NCBI RefSeq assembly: GCF_002018875.1
Contig: NZ_MVOL01000013.1
Coordinates: 1 to 64,000, forward strand
Direction of reading: 5' to 3'
DNA: 64,000 nucleotides
DNA from: Pseudomonas sp. MF4836
GTDB lineage: Bacteria; Pseudomonadota; Gammaproteobacteria; Pseudomonadales; Pseudomonadaceae
Within the stretch, counting starts at the first letter, position 1; every line of letters begins with the position of its first letter. The notes below the pieces were generated by a model. It had not been told where the DNA came from. It did not search any database and saw nothing but the letters and a program-made list of their open reading frames with translations. Shown here piece after piece: positions 37,420-46,580 of the stretch. The translations under genes and the position numbers were made by a program.

Positions 37420-39417
37420 ATGAGTTCTGCCTCCCTTATAAAGACCCCACCAGAGAAGGTGCGGGTCAACGGTTGGGTGTTTTACACCTCTACCGCGCTG
37501 ATTCTGCTGTTGACCGCCATTCTGATCATCGCCCCGAAAGAGGCCGGCAGCATGCTGGGCATTGCCCAGGCCTGGCTGTCCCGCAGCTTCGGCTGGTACT
37601 ACATGGTGGTGATCGCCGCCTACCTGGTGTTCGTAGTGGGCCTGGCATTTTCGTCCTACGGCAAGCTCAAGCTGGGCAGCAAGGACGACACCCCGGATTT
37701 CAGCTACGGCGCTTGGGCCGGCATGCTGTTTTCCTCCGGTATCGGCATCTCGCTGCTGTACTTCGGTGCGTCCGAGCCGCTGGATCACTACTTCAACCCG
37801 CCCGAGGGTGTCGCCGGCAGCAACCTGGCCGCGCGCCAGGCGGTGCAGCTGACATTCCTCCACTGGGGCCTGCATGGCTGGGCGATCTATGCCCTGGTCG
37901 GGCTGGCCGTGGCCTATTTTGCGTACCGGCACAACCAGCCGCTGGCCTTGCGTTCGGCGCTGTATCCGCTGGTGGGCGAGCGTTGGGTCAAGGGCGCGGC
38001 GGGCCACGCGGTGGATGGCTTCGGCATGTTCGTGACCCTGCTGGGGCTGGTGACCAACCTGGGTATCGGCTCGATGCAGGTGTCCTCGGGGTTGGAAAAC
38101 CTGTTCGGCATGGAGCACAGCAACACCAACCTGCTGATCGTGATCATCGTCATGAGCACCGTGGCCACCATCGCCGCGGTATCGGGTGTGGAAAACGGCA
38201 TCCGCCGCCTGTCCAACCTGAACATCGTGCTGTTCAGCGGCCTGCTGATTTTCGTGCTGTTGTTCGGCCCGACCCTGCACCTGCTCAACGGTTTTGTGCA
38301 GAACATCGGCGACTACCTCAACGGCGTGGTGCTGAAAACCTTCGACCTCTATGTGTATGAGGGCGACAGCGCTAAATCCGATCGCTGGCTGGGCCTGTGG
38401 ACCCTGTTCTACTGGGCCTGGTGGATTTCCTGGGCACCTTTTGTCGGCATGTTCATCGCGCGTATTTCCCGTGGCCGTACGGTGCGTGAACTGGTGGCGG
38501 GCGTATTGCTGATTCCCCTGGGCTTTACCCTGGCGTGGCTGTCGATCTTCGGTAACTCGGCCCTGGACCTGGTGATGAACCATGGGGCGGAGGAGCTTGG
38601 AAAGACGGCGCTGGAACAGCCGTCCATGGCCATCTACCAATTGCTGGAGCATTACCCGGCGTCGAAGGTGGTGATCGGTGTATCGATTTTCGTCGGCTTC
38701 GTGCTGTTCCTGACCCCGGCCGACTCCGGCGCGGTGATGATGGCCAACCTGTCCTGCAAAGGCGGCAATGTTGACGAAGACGCGCCGCACTGGCTGCGGA
38801 TCTTCTGGTCGGCGGTGATCACCCTGGTGACCATCGGCCTGCTGTTCGCCGGCAACTTCGAAGCCATGCAAACCATGGTGGTGCTGGCGGGGCTGCCGTT
38901 CTCGGTGGTGCTGATCTTCTTCATGTTCGGCTTGCACAAGGCCATGCGCCAGGACGTGCAGATCGAACAGGAGCAGGCGCAACTGGCGGAACGTGGGCGT
39001 CGTGGCTTCAGCGAGCGCCTGACCGCCCTGGACCTGCAACCGACCCAGTCGGTGGTCCAGCGGTTCATGGACAAGAAAGTCACCCCGGCCCTGGAAGAAG
39101 CCGCGCAATTGCTGCGTGCTCAGGGTCTGGACGTGCAGACCCTGCTGGGCAAATCCAAGCGCTGCATGGGCGTGCGGATCGAGATGGAAGAGGGCAACCC
39201 GTTTGTCTACGAGGTGAGCCTGGATGGCTACCTGGCCACGCCGAGCGAGTCCACCGAGGCCGAGGAAGAGCGCACGCGCTACTACCGCGCCGAGGTTTAC
39301 CTGCACAACGGCAGCCAGGAATACGACCTGATGGGCTTCACCCCGGAGCAGATCACCCGGGACGTGCTCGATCAGTTTGAAAGCCATCGGCAGCTCCTTG
39401 GCCGTGTCTATAGCTGA
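37420..39417 (+). CDS. betT: choline transporter BetT (BCCT family)
   Basis: Secondary choline importer of 665 residues with 12 hydrophobic segments and a long hydrophilic C-terminal domain (~residues 510-665), the osmosensing-tail form of BetT. The conserved BCCT segment WAWWISWAPFVGMFIARISRGR carries the Trp box for the quaternary ammonium group, and the FSSGIGISLLYFGASEPL stretch is typical. CTGGAG lies before the ATG. It feeds choline to BetA/BetB and is divergent from betIBA. Confidence 0.95.
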   Translation: MSSASLIKTPPEKVRVNGWVFYTSTALILLLTAILIIAPKEAGSMLGIAQAWLSRSFGWYYMVVIAAYLVFVVGLAFSSYGKLKLGSKDDTPDFSYGAWAGMLFSSGIGISLLYFGASEPLDHYFNPPEGVAGSNLAARQAVQLTFLHWGLHGWAIYALVGLAVAYFAYRHNQPLALRSALYPLVGERWVKGAAGHAVDGFGMFVTLLGLVTNLGIGSMQVSSGLENLFGMEHSNTNLLIVIIVMSTVATIAAVSGVENGIRRLSNLNIVLFSGLLIFVLLFGPTLHLLNGFVQNIGDYLNGVVLKTFDLYVYEGDSAKSDRWLGLWTLFYWAWWISWAPFVGMFIARISRGRTVRELVAGVLLIPLGFTLAWLSIFGNSALDLVMNHGAEELGKTALEQPSMAIYQLLEHYPASKVVIGVSIFVGFVLFLTPADSGAVMMANLSCKGGNVDEDAPHWLRIFWSAVITLVTIGLLFAGNFEAMQTMVVLAGLPFSVVLIFFMFGLHKAMRQDVQIEQEQAQLAERGRRGFSERLTALDLQPTQSVVQRFMDKKVTPALEEAAQLLRAQGLDVQTLLGKSKRCMGVRIEMEEGNPFVYEVSLDGYLATPSESTEAEEERTRYYRAEVYLHNGSQEYDLMGFTPEQITRDVLDQFESHRQLLGRVYS

Positions 39418-39442
39418 GGGTTGAAAAGGGCGGTGCGAGCCT

Positions 39443-39588
39443 GTGGCGAGGGCGCTTGCTCCCGCTGGGTGGCACCGCCACCCCGATGACTGCAATCGGG
39501 CTCCAGCAGTCGGATCGCGGAGCCGGGCTTTACGGCTGCTTCGCCCCGGGACGCCGGACGCCCGAACGGGAGCAAGCTCCCTCGCCAC
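39443..39588. repeat. REPIN after betT
   Basis: REP variants at 39443-39465 (GTGGCGAGGGCGCTTGCTCCC) and inverted at 39566-39588 between betT and choV. A (CA)8 run (39586-39602) abuts the second element. Confidence 0.85.
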
Positions 39589-39618
39589 ACACACACACAC
39601 ACTCAGTGCTGCATCAAT

Positions 39619-39647
39619 GAAAACGCCGCGATCCTCGCGGCGTTTTC
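39619..39647. terminator. bidirectional terminator between betT and choV
   Basis: Stem GAAAACGCCGCG / CGCGGCGTTTTC with a 5-base loop; A- and T-runs on both sides fit termination of both converging genes. Confidence 0.88.
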
Positions 39648-39659
39648 ATGTCCGGGGGA

Positions 39660-40838
39660 TTACCCCAGGTTCTTGCCCAGCAACGCATGGTAGAGCTCGC
39701 TGTCGCCAAGGATCCCCACCACTTTGTTGTTGTCGTGCAGCACCAGTTTGTTGCCGGTCTGGTAGCGGATCTGCAAGGCGTCGCGCATGCCGATATTGGA
39801 GTCCACCAGGGTCGGCCGACGTTCCAGGCCTTCCACCGCCTGGCCGGGTGCCCAGTTCTGCAGGTCGAGGCTGGCGCCGTTCTGGCGTGCGCCCTTGATG
39901 GTGTTGCCTTCGGCCAGGTCGAGCCAGGAGTCGCCGCCCGGATCGAGGCATACCGAACCGTTGATGCGTTTGCAGTTGTCCAGGGTGCGCATCAGGCTGC
40001 GCCCGCAGAGCACGTTCAGCGGGTTGGTGTGGGCAACGAACGTACGCACATAGTCGTCGGCCGGGTTGAGCACGATCTGCTCCGGCTTGCTGTACTGGAT
40101 GATCCGCCCGTCTTTCATGATGGCGATGCGGCTGCCCAGCTTCAGCGCTTCGTCGAGGTCGTGGCTGACGAAGACGATGGTCTTGCTCAGCTTGCGTTGC
40201 AGTTCCAGCAACTCGTCCTGCAGGCCCTGGCGAATCAGCGGGTCGAGGGCCGAGAAGGGTTCGTCCATCAGCAGGATATCGGCGTCCATCGCCAGGGCGC
40301 GGGCCAGGCCCACACGCTGTTGCATGCCGCCGGAGAGCTCATCGGGCTTCTTGTTGCGCCATTGGGTCAGGCCCACCAGTTCGAGCTTCTCCTCCACCAG
40401 CTTGCGCCGTTCCTTTTCCGGGCGGCCCTGCATTTCCAGGCCGAAGCTGATGTTCTCGCGCACCGTCAGCCAGGGCATCAGGGCGAACTTCTGGAACACC
40501 ATGGCGATGCGCTTGGTGCGCATCATCTTCAGTTCGGCGGCGGTGCAGGCGGCGATGTCGATCTGTTTGCCTTCGTGCTCGACGAACAGGTGCCCACGGC
40601 TGACGGTGTTCAAGCCGTTGATGCAGCGCAGCAAGCTGGATTTGCCGGAGCCGGAGAGGCCCATCAGCACGCAGATCTCGCCTTTTTCCACATCGAGGCT
40701 GGCTTTTTCCACGCCGACGATCTGGCCGGTCTTTTTCAGGATCTCGTTGCGGGTCATGCCCTGGTCCAGCAGTTTCAGGGCCTCGCGGGGATCTTTGGAG
40801 AAGATAACGTCTACGTTATCGAAGCGAATAATGCTCAT
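39660..40838 (-). CDS. choV: choline ABC transporter ATP-binding protein
   Basis: ATPase subunit of 392 residues, OpuAA/ProV type. Walker A GLSGSGKSSLLRC, signature LSGGMQQRVGLARAL, Walker B LLMDEPFSALDP, H-loop FVSHDLDEAL, and a C-terminal CBS-like regulatory region (~residues 280-392). The start at 40838 gives MSIIRFDNVDVIF and overlaps the choW stop by four bases (ATGA), so the longer in-frame extension upstream is a shadow of choW. It energises choline/betaine import with ChoW and ChoX. Confidence 0.94.
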   Translation of the reverse strand: MSIIRFDNVDVIFSKDPREALKLLDQGMTRNEILKKTGQIVGVEKASLDVEKGEICVLMGLSGSGKSSLLRCINGLNTVSRGHLFVEHEGKQIDIAACTAAELKMMRTKRIAMVFQKFALMPWLTVRENISFGLEMQGRPEKERRKLVEEKLELVGLTQWRNKKPDELSGGMQQRVGLARALAMDADILLMDEPFSALDPLIRQGLQDELLELQRKLSKTIVFVSHDLDEALKLGSRIAIMKDGRIIQYSKPEQIVLNPADDYVRTFVAHTNPLNVLCGRSLMRTLDNCKRINGSVCLDPGGDSWLDLAEGNTIKGARQNGASLDLQNWAPGQAVEGLERRPTLVDSNIGMRDALQIRYQTGNKLVLHDNNKVVGILGDSELYHALLGKNLG

Positions 40839-41680
40839 GCGTCGCTCCCTACTTTGGCGTCGGGTTGTTTGCAGATCCGGTCGAGCATGATCGCCAGCAG
40901 CACAATGGCCAGCCCGGCTTCGAAGCCCAGGGCGATATCGGCGGTGTTGAGTGCGTTGACCACCGGCTTGCCCAGGCCATCGGCGCCGACCAGGGCGGCG
41001 ATCACCACCATCGACAGCGAGAGCATGATGCACTGGGTGATCCCGGCGGCGATGCTCGGCATGGCGTGGGGCAATTCGATACGCGACAGCAACTGGCGAC
41101 GCGAGCAGCCAAAGGCCTTGCCGGCGTCCATCAGCTCTTGCGGGACATCGCGGATACCCAGGTAGGTCAGGCGGATCGGCGCGGCAATCGCGAACACCAC
41201 CGTGGAAATCAGCCCGGGCACCACCCCCAGACCGAACAGGGTCAGGGTAGGAATGAGGTAGACGAAGGTCGGTACGGTCTGCATCAGATCGAGTACCGGA
41301 CGCATCATGGTGTAGAACATCGGCTTGTGCGCGGCGACGATGCCCAACGGCACGCCGATGACCACGCAGACCAGGGTGGCGAACAGCACCTGGGCCAGGG
41401 TTTCCATGGTTTCCTGCCAATAGCCCAGGTTCAGGATCAGCAGAAACGACAGCACTACAAAGGCGGTCAGGCCCCATTTGCGTTGAATGACGTGCGCGAG
41501 CAAGGCGATCAGCCCGATCAATGCCAGCGGGTTGAACCAGGTCAGCGCAAACGTCACGCCGTGGATCATCGTTTCCAGGGTCGTGGCGATCGCATCGAAT
41601 GTGCTGGCGCCGTGTTGCGTCAACCATTCAACGAAGGCAGCGATGTACTGGCCTAGAGGGATTTTATGATCAGTCAGCAT
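40835..41680 (-). CDS. choW: choline ABC transporter permease
   Basis: Inner-membrane permease of 281 residues with about 6-7 hydrophobic segments and the ABC permease coupling loop 'PQELMDAGKAFGCSRRQLLS' followed by RIELPHAMPS. I set the start at MLTDHKIPLGQY (41680); an ATG six codons upstream is possible and neither has a clear ribosome-binding site. It overlaps choV by four bases and follows choX by 71. Confidence 0.92.
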   Translation of the reverse strand: MLTDHKIPLGQYIAAFVEWLTQHGASTFDAIATTLETMIHGVTFALTWFNPLALIGLIALLAHVIQRKWGLTAFVVLSFLLILNLGYWQETMETLAQVLFATLVCVVIGVPLGIVAAHKPMFYTMMRPVLDLMQTVPTFVYLIPTLTLFGLGVVPGLISTVVFAIAAPIRLTYLGIRDVPQELMDAGKAFGCSRRQLLSRIELPHAMPSIAAGITQCIMLSLSMVVIAALVGADGLGKPVVNALNTADIALGFEAGLAIVLLAIMLDRICKQPDAKVGSDA

Positions 41681-41751
41681 GGTAGTGAACGTCCGCATGC
41701 AAGGAAAAAACAGCCCGGGCGGAACTGGCCCGCCCGGCGTAAGCGAGTGAC

Positions 41752-42708
41752 TTAGTTAGCAGCCTGCGCAAGCTTGGCCTTGACCGCCTCAAGGCCGGGT
41801 TTGCCATCAATGGTGGTGACTCCGGCGAGCCAGGTATCCAGCACTTGCGGGTTGTTTTTCAGCCAGGCCTTGGCGGCCACATCCGGCTTCATTTTGTCGT
41901 CCAGCACGTTGCCCATCAGGGTGCTTTCCATGTTCAGGGTGAACGAGAGGTTCTTCAGCAACTGGCCGACGTTGCTGCATTCCTGGGCGTAACCCTTGCG
42001 CGTGTTGGTGTAGATGGTGGCCTGGCCGAAGTTGGGGCCGAAGAACTCGTCACCCCCGGTGAGGTACTTCATCTTGAAACGGGTGTTCATCGGGTGCGGT
42101 TCCCAGCCCAGGAATACCACGGCGGTGTTGCGCCGCTGGGCACGATCGACCTGGGACAGCATGCCGGCTTCGCTGGACTCGACCACCTTGAACCCGGCGT
42201 CCTTGAGGCCGAAGGCGTTCTTGTCGATCATGCTCTGGATCAGGCGATTGCCGTCGTTGCCGGGCTCGATCCCGTAGATCTTGCCGTCCAGCTCCTTCTT
42301 GAATTTGGCGATGTCGGCGAAATCCTTGAGCCCCTTGTTGTACAGCTCTTCCGGGACCGCCAGGGTGTACTTGGCGTTCTCCAGGTTGGCGCGCAGGGTG
42401 TCGACGGTGCCGGCATCACGGTAGGCCTTGATGTCGTTTTCCATGGTCGGCATCCAGTTGCCGAGGAACACGTCCATGTTCTTGCCGTCGGCCAGGGACT
42501 TGTAGGTCACCGGTACGGAAATCATCGTGGTCTTGGTTTTGTAGCCCAGTGCATCGAGAACCACGCTGGTGGTGGCGGTGGTCACGGTGATGTCGGTCCA
42601 GCCAACATCGGAGAAGTTAACGGTACTGCATTGCGCCGGTTCTGCGGCTTGTGCCAGAAGCGGCAGACTCAGCATGGCGGCCAACAACAACGAGGGGGAA
42701 CCTTTCAT
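41752..42708 (-). CDS. choX: choline-binding periplasmic protein
   Basis: Solute-binding protein of 318 residues (ChoX/CbcX type, OpuAC superfamily). Signal peptide cleaved near AQA-AEP; mature part begins QCSTVNFSDVGWTDITVTTA, with aromatic residues expected to form the box around the trimethylammonium group (VFLGNWMP, FLGWEPHPM). AGGAG precedes the ATG. It is the first gene of choXWV. The upstream region has two tandem 21-bp repeats. Confidence 0.93.
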   Translation of the reverse strand: MKGSPSLLLAAMLSLPLLAQAAEPAQCSTVNFSDVGWTDITVTTATTSVVLDALGYKTKTTMISVPVTYKSLADGKNMDVFLGNWMPTMENDIKAYRDAGTVDTLRANLENAKYTLAVPEELYNKGLKDFADIAKFKKELDGKIYGIEPGNDGNRLIQSMIDKNAFGLKDAGFKVVESSEAGMLSQVDRAQRRNTAVVFLGWEPHPMNTRFKMKYLTGGDEFFGPNFGQATIYTNTRKGYAQECSNVGQLLKNLSFTLNMESTLMGNVLDDKMKPDVAAKAWLKNNPQVLDTWLAGVTTIDGKPGLEAVKAKLAQAAN

Positions 42709-43138
42709 CGGGGGGGACTCCTGGGTGTCTTCTTTTTGGCGGCGTTCTTACCGCACTTATAAGCGTGGCGGTTGGGGCGCGTGGGACAGCTGTGCCACGG
42801 TGCCTTGCAATCGAGTCGAGACTGATCATGTACCAGTGAAAATCTGACGCCTACAGGGTGCGTCGTATCCAGTACAGGGAGGGTCGCATCCAGTGTCAGT
42901 GAGGTCGTTTACAGCTTTTTTCAGGACTTTTTGCCGCTCTGCACCGCAAAAAGCGGCCAAAACCCTTGGTTCTCGGGTTGCGGCGTTGCTGGGCATGGGT
43001 GAGTCGGTGTCAGACGTCGAGCACCGTGGAAAAAGCCTGATGATGCGCCCATCTCGGCGGATTGCAGCTTGAGCGTAGCAGCTCCGTCAGCGGGCGCCGC
43101 GCCGCCCGGAGTGTGCTCATTCGAGGAGTTTTGCTGTC
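42709..43138. other. 430-base choX/serine dehydratase control region
   Basis: Divergent promoter region. Apart from the tandem 21-bp repeats at 42852-42893 I see no ORF with a ribosome-binding site. No clear sigma-54 element was found. Confidence 0.6.
42852..42893. promoter_or_regulatory. two tandem 21-bp repeats, probable AraC-type (GbdR) site
   Basis: Adjacent units at 42852-42872 and 42873-42893 share 18 of 21 bases (TACAGGG...GTCG.ATCCAG). Two direct half-sites two helical turns apart are how AraC-family activators bind. The site is 144 bases before choX and 246 before the serine dehydratase gene, both reported members of the GbdR regulon in P. aeruginosa. Confidence 0.65.
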
Positions 43139-44515
43139 ATGGCTATCAGTGTTTTCGACCTGTTCAAAATCGGCATCGGTCCTTCCAGTTCCCACACCGT
43201 CGGCCCCATGCGCGCCGCCGCCTTGTTCGTGCAATCGCTCAGGGAAAAGCAGCTACTGGAGCAGGTGCAACGGGTCGAGGTGCAACTCTTTGGTTCGCTG
43301 TCGGCCACCGGTATCGGCCACGGCAGCGACAACGCGGTGATCATGGGCCTGATGGGCGAGTGGCCGGACGCGATCGACCCGTCGCAGATCGGTCCGCGCA
43401 TCGACCGGCTGCGTGAAACCCAGACCCTGCTGCTGGACGGCCGCCTGCCGATCCCCTTTATCTGGGCCCGGGACATGCAGCTGATCGACGAAAACCTGCC
43501 GTTCCACCCCAATGCCATGACCCTGGTCGCGATCGGCGCAAACGCCGAGGTGCATCGCGACACCTACTATTCGGTCGGCGGCGGGTTTGTCGTCGACCAG
43601 GCCCAGGCCAGCAGCGGCGTGGTCGACCTGGATCGCACCGAATTGCCCTACGACTTCTCCAGCGCGGTGGAGCTGCTGAGCCTGTGCCAGACCCACAACC
43701 TGCGGGTCGCGGAACTGATGATGGCCAATGAAAAAGTCTGGCGCTCAGAGGAGGAAATTCGCAGTGGCCTGCTGACCCTCTGGCGGGCCATGCAGGACTG
43801 CGTCGAGCAGGGCCTCAAGCACGAAGGCATCCTGCCCGGCGGGCTGAATGTGCGGCGCCGTGCGGCGCGCCTGCACCGCAGCTTGCAGGAACTGAACAAG
43901 CCCAACGTCATTGGCTCGACCCTGTCGGCCATGGAGTGGGTCAACCTGTTCGCCCTGGCAGTCAACGAAGAGAACGCTGCCGGCGGGCGCATGGTCACCG
44001 CACCCACCAACGGCGCGGCCGGGATCATCCCGGCGGTGCTGCACTACTTTATGAAGTTCAGCGAAGTGGTGACCGAGGCCAACGTGGTCGACTATTTCCT
44101 CGGCGCGGCGGCGGTGGGCATCCTCTGTAAAAAGAATGCGTCGATCTCGGGGGCCGAAGTCGGTTGCCAGGGCGAAGTCGGTTCGGCCTGCGCCATGGCG
44201 GCGGCCGGGTTGGCGGAGATCCTCGGCGCGACCCCGGAGCAATTGTGCAACGCCGCTGAAATTGGCCTGGAGCACAACCTCGGCCTGACCTGCGACCCGG
44301 TCGGCGGCCTGGTGCAGGTGCCGTGCATCGAGCGCAACGCGATTGCCGCGGTCAAGGCGATCAATGCCGCGCAAATGGCCCTGCGCGGCGACGGCCAGCA
44401 CTTTATCTCCCTGGACCGGGTGATCCGCACCATGCGCGATACCGGCGCCGACATGCACGACAAATACAAGGAGACCTCGCGCGGTGGCCTGGCGGTGAGT
44501 GCGGTGGAGTGCTGA
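43139..44515 (+). CDS. sdaA: L-serine ammonia-lyase (iron-sulfur dependent)
   Basis: Single-chain L-serine dehydratase of 458 residues producing pyruvate and ammonia. N-terminal beta domain (FDLFKIGIGPSSSHTVGPMRAA) and C-terminal alpha domain with the Fe-S Cys residues in CKKNASISGAEVGCQGEVG and the region LGLTCDPVGGLVQVPCIERN. Orthologues at this place in P. aeruginosa are called sdaB. It completes betaine breakdown by consuming serine made from glycine. AGGAG precedes the ATG. Confidence 0.93.
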   Translation: MAISVFDLFKIGIGPSSSHTVGPMRAAALFVQSLREKQLLEQVQRVEVQLFGSLSATGIGHGSDNAVIMGLMGEWPDAIDPSQIGPRIDRLRETQTLLLDGRLPIPFIWARDMQLIDENLPFHPNAMTLVAIGANAEVHRDTYYSVGGGFVVDQAQASSGVVDLDRTELPYDFSSAVELLSLCQTHNLRVAELMMANEKVWRSEEEIRSGLLTLWRAMQDCVEQGLKHEGILPGGLNVRRRAARLHRSLQELNKPNVIGSTLSAMEWVNLFALAVNEENAAGGRMVTAPTNGAAGIIPAVLHYFMKFSEVVTEANVVDYFLGAAAVGILCKKNASISGAEVGCQGEVGSACAMAAAGLAEILGATPEQLCNAAEIGLEHNLGLTCDPVGGLVQVPCIERNAIAAVKAINAAQMALRGDGQHFISLDRVIRTMRDTGADMHDKYKETSRGGLAVSAVEC

Positions 44516-44833
44516 GTCAGGCACATGCTCATTTTTCCGCCGCTCGCCGCTGCGCGCTAAAGGAACACGCCACCCACACCGCGCCACCTTTTAGCGCGTC
44601 GCAAACAGATAAGCCCCTTTCCCGGGGCCGGAATCCAATCCGGCCCTGACCGCCTGTCACCCGTGCTTGTGGTGACACTCCCCGCCAGGGCTCCGCGACG
44701 CAGTTCCCACAAGTGCTACCGAACTGCTCACAGGCCCCCGGGCGAGGGCGCCGGGGGCAATTGCCGGTGCTTATAACCCCCACTGCGCGCGTGGCTTATA
44801 TAGACACCCCGCCATGTCGTTTTCAGGAGTTAT

Positions 44834-44849
44834 TGAATGGCCATTCAAC
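44834..44849. promoter_or_regulatory. 16-bp perfect palindrome upstream of gbdR
   Basis: TTGAATGGCCATTCAA is fully self-complementary and lies 115 bases before gbdR; it could be an operator or, in RNA, a short stem over a mini-ORF start. Confidence 0.45.
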
Positions 44850-44855
44850 TTTAGG
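44838..44855 (+). CDS. possible 5-codon leader peptide
   Basis: ATG-GCC-ATT-CAA-CTT-TAG, with AGGAG 7 bases upstream, encodes M-A-I-Q-L. Its start codon is buried in the 16-bp palindrome. It may be a regulatory upstream ORF for gbdR or a chance occurrence; nothing else supports translation. Confidence 0.25.
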
Positions 44856-44963
44856 CATGGCAATTGCTCTGTCATGACAAAGCCCTTCTCTGCAAGAGAA
44901 TGATGGCAATAACAAGAGCCTCCGCCTGAGGCCATCACCCGCTTTGTGTGAGGAGATACCGCG

Positions 44964-46067
44964 ATGACGTCGTTCAACTCCGGGGCTCAACCCCAGAACC
45001 GTGCGCCTCAATCCATCGGCTTTTTGCTGCTGGACAATTTCACGCTGATTTCTCTGGCCTCCGCAGTCGAACCGCTGCGCATGGCCAACCAGCTGTCCGG
45101 TCGCGAGCTGTATCGCTGGACCACCCTCAGCGTCGATGGCGGGCAAGTCTGGGCCAGCGATGGCCTGCAGATCACCCCCGACGCCTCCATGCACAAAGCG
45201 CCCGTCCTCGACACCGTGATTGTCTGCGGCGGCATTGGTATCCAGCGCACCGTAACCCGTGAACACGTGTCCTGGCTGCAAAGCCAGGCCCGCCAGTCAC
45301 GACGCCTGGGTGCGGTGTGCACCGGCAGCTGGGCCCTGGCGTGCGCCGGCCTGCTCGACGGTTTCGATTGCAGCGTGCACTGGGAATGTCTGGCGTCGAT
45401 GCAGGAAGCCTTTCCCCGGGTCGCCATGAGCACCCGCCTGTTTACCCTCGACCGCAACCGCTTCACCAGCTCCGGTGGCACCGCGCCGCTGGACATGATG
45501 CTGCACTTGATCAGCCGCGATCATGGCCGTGAACTGTCCGCCGCGATCTCGGAAATGTTCGTCTACGAACGCATCCGCAACGAGCAGGATCACCAGCGCG
45601 TGCCGCTCAAGCACATGCTCGGCACCAACCAGCCGAAGCTGCAGGAAATCGTTGCGTTGATGGAAGCCAACCTCGAAGAGCCGATCGATCTCGACGAGCT
45701 GGCAGTGTACGTCGCTGTTTCGCGGCGTCAGCTGGAGCGGCTGTTCCAGAAGTACCTGCACTGTTCGCCGTCGCGCTATTACCTCAAGCTGCGGCTGATC
45801 CGCGCCCGGCAACTGCTCAAGCAGACGCCGATGTCGATCATCGAAGTGGCGTCGGTCTGCGGTTTTGTCTCCACGCCGCATTTCTCCAAGTGCTACCGCG
45901 AATACTTCGGCATTCCGCCGCGGGATGAGCGCGTCGGTTCCAACACCACCCAGCAGGTAGCGATGATGCCGATCCCCCAGGCGCTGGTGCTGGCGCCACT
46001 CTCGGGCCCGCTGTCGGCCCTGAGCCAGGCGCGCAACGAGTCGACATTCGCCAGCGTGCGCCTGTAG
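44964..46067 (+). CDS. gbdR: AraC-family activator of glycine betaine catabolism GbdR
   Basis: Regulator of 367 residues: N-terminal DJ-1/PfpI-like (class I GATase) ligand domain (SIGFLLLDNFTLISLASAVE) and C-terminal AraC double helix-turn-helix (DLDELAVYVAVSRRQLERLF and IEVASVCGFVSTPHFSKCYR). In Pseudomonas, GbdR senses glycine betaine and dimethylglycine and activates betaine, dimethylglycine, choline-uptake and carnitine-related genes. It is placed between choline and carnitine genes as expected. GAGGAG precedes the ATG. Confidence 0.94.
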   Translation: MTSFNSGAQPQNRAPQSIGFLLLDNFTLISLASAVEPLRMANQLSGRELYRWTTLSVDGGQVWASDGLQITPDASMHKAPVLDTVIVCGGIGIQRTVTREHVSWLQSQARQSRRLGAVCTGSWALACAGLLDGFDCSVHWECLASMQEAFPRVAMSTRLFTLDRNRFTSSGGTAPLDMMLHLISRDHGRELSAAISEMFVYERIRNEQDHQRVPLKHMLGTNQPKLQEIVALMEANLEEPIDLDELAVYVAVSRRQLERLFQKYLHCSPSRYYLKLRLIRARQLLKQTPMSIIEVASVCGFVSTPHFSKCYREYFGIPPRDERVGSNTTQQVAMMPIPQALVLAPLSGPLSALSQARNESTFASVRL

Positions 46068-46514
46068 TCACAGCGTTTTCTTGAAGTACACGACGCGCTC
46101 GGTTTCCTCGAAACCGAGCGCCTTGTGCACGGTCTGGCTCAACAGGTTTTCCAGGCCGGTATCCGACGCCATTTCCCCGCAGCCCTGATCCCGTCCCCAT
46201 TGGGCGACGGCGTCGATCAATTGCTCGGCAATCCCCTGGCGCCGCTGTTCGGCGACCACATACAAGCCTTCCAGAAACACCACCGGCGAATGTTCGGTGC
46301 CATTCACGTAATCGCGGCGCAGCGAGGCTTCGGCCAGGCCCGCGGGTTGGCCATCGGCGGTGTAGGCGAGCAGGTTGATATAGCGCCGTGGGTCACTCAG
46401 CAAATCAGTGATTTCGTCCAGGTGCTCCTGGCGCGAACTGTCCGGCCAGAGCGCCTGGCGCAACTCCAGCCAGCCCGGTTGTCGGGCTGACTGACAGGGT
46501 TCGATTCGCGGCAT
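46068..46514 (-). CDS. AAC(6')-like aminoglycoside N-acetyltransferase
   Basis: GNAT enzyme of 148 residues. LRQALWP, EASLRRDYVNG..SPVVFLEGLYV, QRRQGIAEQLI (acetyl-CoA loop) and C-terminal HKALGFEETERVVYFKK match the chromosomal AAC(6')-I subgroup, which acetylates the 6'-amine of aminoglycosides. Chromosomal members often give little resistance, so another physiological substrate is possible. It converges with gbdR, the stop codons being adjacent. The ribosome-binding site is weak. Confidence 0.75.
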   Translation of the reverse strand: MPRIEPCQSARQPGWLELRQALWPDSSRQEHLDEITDLLSDPRRYINLLAYTADGQPAGLAEASLRRDYVNGTEHSPVVFLEGLYVVAEQRRQGIAEQLIDAVAQWGRDQGCGEMASDTGLENLLSQTVHKALGFEETERVVYFKKTL

Positions 46515-46580
46515 GGGGCGGGTTCCAGAGGGCTGAAAGGACCCGCACTCTACACCCTCGGATCCTTTGCCGGCGACGGC

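Larger units (their letters stand above)
44516..44963. other. 448-base region upstream of gbdR
   Basis: Contains two GC-rich hairpins after the dehydratase (GGCCGGA/TCCGGCC around 44626-44644; GCCCCCG/CGGGGGC around 44732-44757), a TATATA-like stretch near 44800, and a group of palindromes including TTGAATGGCCATTCAA (44834-44849) and TGTCATGACA (44871-44880). A 5-codon reading frame overlaps the first palindrome. No longer gene is seen. Confidence 0.6.

Noticed and set aside
37075..39600. 841-codon open frame antisense to betT
   Set aside because: Runs through a REPIN and the betT gene in antisense; not a gene.
39586..39602. (CA)8 run as a phase-variation tract
   Set aside because: It lies between convergent genes beyond both coding regions and before a terminator, so length change would not affect any product.
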